In this document: one piece after another, positions 62,622-64,000 of the stretch
How positions within the stretch are numbered: the first letter of the stretch is position 1
Layout of the letters: each line of letters starts with the position of its first letter
From: JANWHQ01 sp963775275
GTDB lineage: Bacteria; Pseudomonadota; Alphaproteobacteria; Caulobacterales; Caulobacteraceae
NCBI GenBank assembly: GCA_963775275.1
Contig: CAVZII010000005.1
Span: 1,860,001 to 1,924,000 of the forward strand
Direction of reading: 5' to 3'
DNA length: 64,000 nt
Notes under the pieces: model-generated
What the model was told of the DNA's origin: nothing
Databases searched by the model: none
The model's input: the letters and a program-made list of their open reading frames with translations, nothing else
Made by a program: the position numbers and the translations under genes

Positions 62622-63483
62622 ATGGCCCGGATCGTCGGCTCGATCTCGACTTCACATGTGCCCGCGATCGGCAATGCGATCGCCAGGGGGCAGCAGAAGG
62701 ATCCGTACTGGAGCCCCTTCTTCGACGGATTCAAGATGGCCCACGACTGGCTGGCCAAGGTCGAGCCGGACGCGGCGGTGGTCATCTACAACGACCACGG
62801 GCTGAACTTCTTCCTGGACGCCATGCCGACCTTCGCTGTGGGCGCGGCCAAGCAATACGTGAACGCCGACGAGGGCTGGGGCCTGCCGGTCCAGAAGCCC
62901 TATCCCGGCGATCCCAAGCTGTCCTGGCACATCATCGAGTTCCCTCGTCGAGGACGAGTTCGACATCACCATGTGCCAGGAGATGAAGGTCGACCACGGC
63001 TTCGTGAACCCGATGGCCCTGCTCTGGCCGGGCGACCAGCATGGCATCCCGACGGTGCCGGTCTCGGTGAACACCGTGCAGCATCCGCTGCCCTCGCCCA
63101 GGCGCTGCTACAGGCTCGGCCAGGCGATCGGCCGCGCCGTGGAGTCCTACCCCGACGACATGAAGGTGCTGATCATCGGCACGGGCGGGCTCTCGCACCA
63201 GTTGGACGGCCAGCGCGCGGGCTTCATCAACAAGGATTTCGACCTGATGTGCCTGGAGAAGCTCGTCTCCGATCCCGAGGCGCTGACACATCTGAGCGTG
63301 CACGACATCGTCGAGCAGGCGGGCACCCAGGGCGTGGAGCTCCTGATGTGGATCGCCATGCGCGCGGCGCTCCTGGGCCAGGTGTCCCAGGTCCACTGCA
63401 ACTACCACATCCCGATCTCGAACACGGCTGCAGCCCTGCTGGTGCTCGAGAACCTGCCCCTGGCGATCCAGCAGGCGGCATAG
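62622..63483 (+). CDS. LigB-type extradiol dioxygenase catalytic subunit (second copy), apparent frameshift
   Basis: Class III extradiol dioxygenase. The first part has the ligand residues His12 in SISTSHVPAIG and His59 in VIYNDHGLNFF. After SWHIIE the frame shifts near 62939; deleting one T of gagttccc gives SLVEDEFDITMCQEMKVDHG and continues to GTGGLSHQLDGQRAGF and a stop at 63483. The corrected protein has 286 residues. It is coupled to the LigA-type gene. Its divergence from the lig-cluster copy, and its location beside zwf, suggest a different substrate such as gallate or a methoxylated catechol acid (inference). Confidence 0.85.
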
Positions 63484-63493
63484 GCGATCTGGT

Positions 63494-63514
63494 CCTCCCC
63501 CGCTCGCGGGGAGG
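63494..63514. terminator. Bidirectional hairpin between convergent genes
   Basis: A perfect seven-base stem cctcccc / ggggagg with loop cgctcgc lies between the LigB-type gene and the convergent glycosidase gene. A second, less regular GC-rich inverted repeat (gagcaggagcg ... ctcctgctg) follows. No U-tract is present. Confidence 0.5.
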
Positions 63515-63569
63515 CGGCCCGCAGAGCAGGAGCGGGCGAACGCCCTCTCCTGCTGCGCCTGCAGCTTCC

Positions 63570-64000
63570 CTACTGGGTCTGCAACTCCTCGGCGCTGATG
63601 TCATAGGCGCCGTCGAGCCATGAGACGATCTCACGGGCGGCGGGGTGGTCGATTGCGCCATAGCGCGCCTTCAGCCGCGCGCCCCGCTCGCCCAGGCGGT
63701 CCCGCCCCCAGTCCTGCAGCGCCATGAGGTCCGCCTCGATCATGCCGGTCAGCGCCTCGCCTACGACCTTGCGCGCGGCTTCGCGGAAGGCCGCGCCGTA
63801 TTCGTAGCGGTCGCCCATCCGATAGCTCGTCTCGAGCGTCAGGGCGGGGATGCAGCTCAGGGTCGGCTGCAGCGCCGGATTGACCGCGTGCGCCGCGATC
63901 ACCTCGCCGATGGCGGCCGGCCGGCCGGTGAAGGCGCGAAGATGCAGGCAAAGCGACATGCGCGGGCCGTCGTTGACCGGGTAGTTGTCCCAGAGCGTCG
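63570..64000 (-). CDS. C-terminal part of a GH84-like glycosidase (5' end outside window)
   Basis: The minus-strand frame enters at the right edge with TLWDNYPVNDGPRMSLCLHL and ends at 63570. The WDNYPVND segment followed by an arm with GRPAAIGEVIAAHAVNPALQ is how the catalytic barrel of O-GlcNAcase-type glycosidases (GH84) ends: an Asn/Asp-containing loop, then the 'NP' helix and a helical region. The visible 143 or so residues are the post-catalytic helical part (REAARKVVGEALTGMIEADL), so the active-site Asp pair is not in view. Family call is from this motif; the substrate is likely an N-acetylglucosamine glycoside. Confidence 0.65.
   Translation of the reverse strand, partial: TLWDNYPVNDGPRMSLCLHLRAFTGRPAAIGEVIAAHAVNPALQPTLSCIPALTLETSYRMGDRYEYGAAFREAARKVVGEALTGMIEADLMALQDWGRDRLGERGARLKARYGAIDHPAAREIVSWLDGAYDISAEELQTQ

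Overview
The window is very GC-rich and packed with short-gap operons. The gene set suggests an alphaproteobacterium of the Caulobacterales, probably Phenylobacterium or a relative. It encodes aromatic-acid catabolism of the protocatechuate 4,5-cleavage type, molybdenum aldehyde oxidoreductases, a glycine-riboswitch gcv operon and DUF692 chemistry. This placement rests on gene content and composition only.

Layout. 1-3.3 kb: the start of an autotransporter-like surface protein, a CRP/FNR regulator and an aldo/keto reductase. 3.4-11.1 kb: an unusual biosynthetic island on the minus strand, made of a glycosyltransferase-sulfotransferase fusion and two condensation-less NRPS-like proteins that carry the same parts in permuted order (hydrolase-A-T and A-T-hydrolase). 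Relics of the flanking genes border the island. 11.4-14.7 kb: a secreted HET-C-like protein and a DUF6065-like protein. 15.0-18.9 kb: a three-gene operon of a ferritin-like protein with a cysteine-rich tail, a DUF692/MNIO enzyme and a DUF2063 partner. I consider it a likely undescribed peptide- or protein-modification system. 18.9-24.4 kb: two orphans and a periplasmic molybdenum aldehyde oxidoreductase with its cytochrome c. 24.6-29.5 kb: a secreted NTF2-like / SMP-30-like / cupin operon, two GSTs and a methyltransferase.

29.6-34.2 kb: a tandem glycine riboswitch followed by gcvT-gcvH-gcvPA-gcvPB. 34.2-34.85 kb: a small graveyard of palindromic elements, a truncated IS5-type transposase and a REP-like repeat. 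34.9-38.0 kb: mtnA translationally coupled to a class II aldolase/SDR fusion, a possible 5'-deoxy- or methylthio-pentose salvage shunt. 38-45 kb: an LLM flavin oxidoreductase, a cytochrome c-FTR1 iron permease with a Fur-like box, small proteins and a hybrid histidine kinase. 45-49 kb: a second aldehyde oxidoreductase pair and an aldo/keto reductase.

49-56 kb: ligI-ligA-ligB-ligC and ligJ of protocatechuate meta-cleavage, with an iron permease, a DctA-type transporter, a toxin-antitoxin pair and an MmcQ-like protein between them. 56.3-62.2 kb: the pentose phosphate genes tkt-tal-gnd, with zwf divergent. 62.3-63.5 kb: a second LigA/LigB-type extradiol dioxygenase pair. The window ends in the C-terminus of a GH84-like glycosidase.

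Seven genes between 32 and 63 kb are broken by what look like eight single-base insertions and no deletions. Removing the extra bases restores normal-length proteins in every case. The bias suggests sequencing or assembly error more than decay, so these loci are annotated as full-length genes with a caveat.
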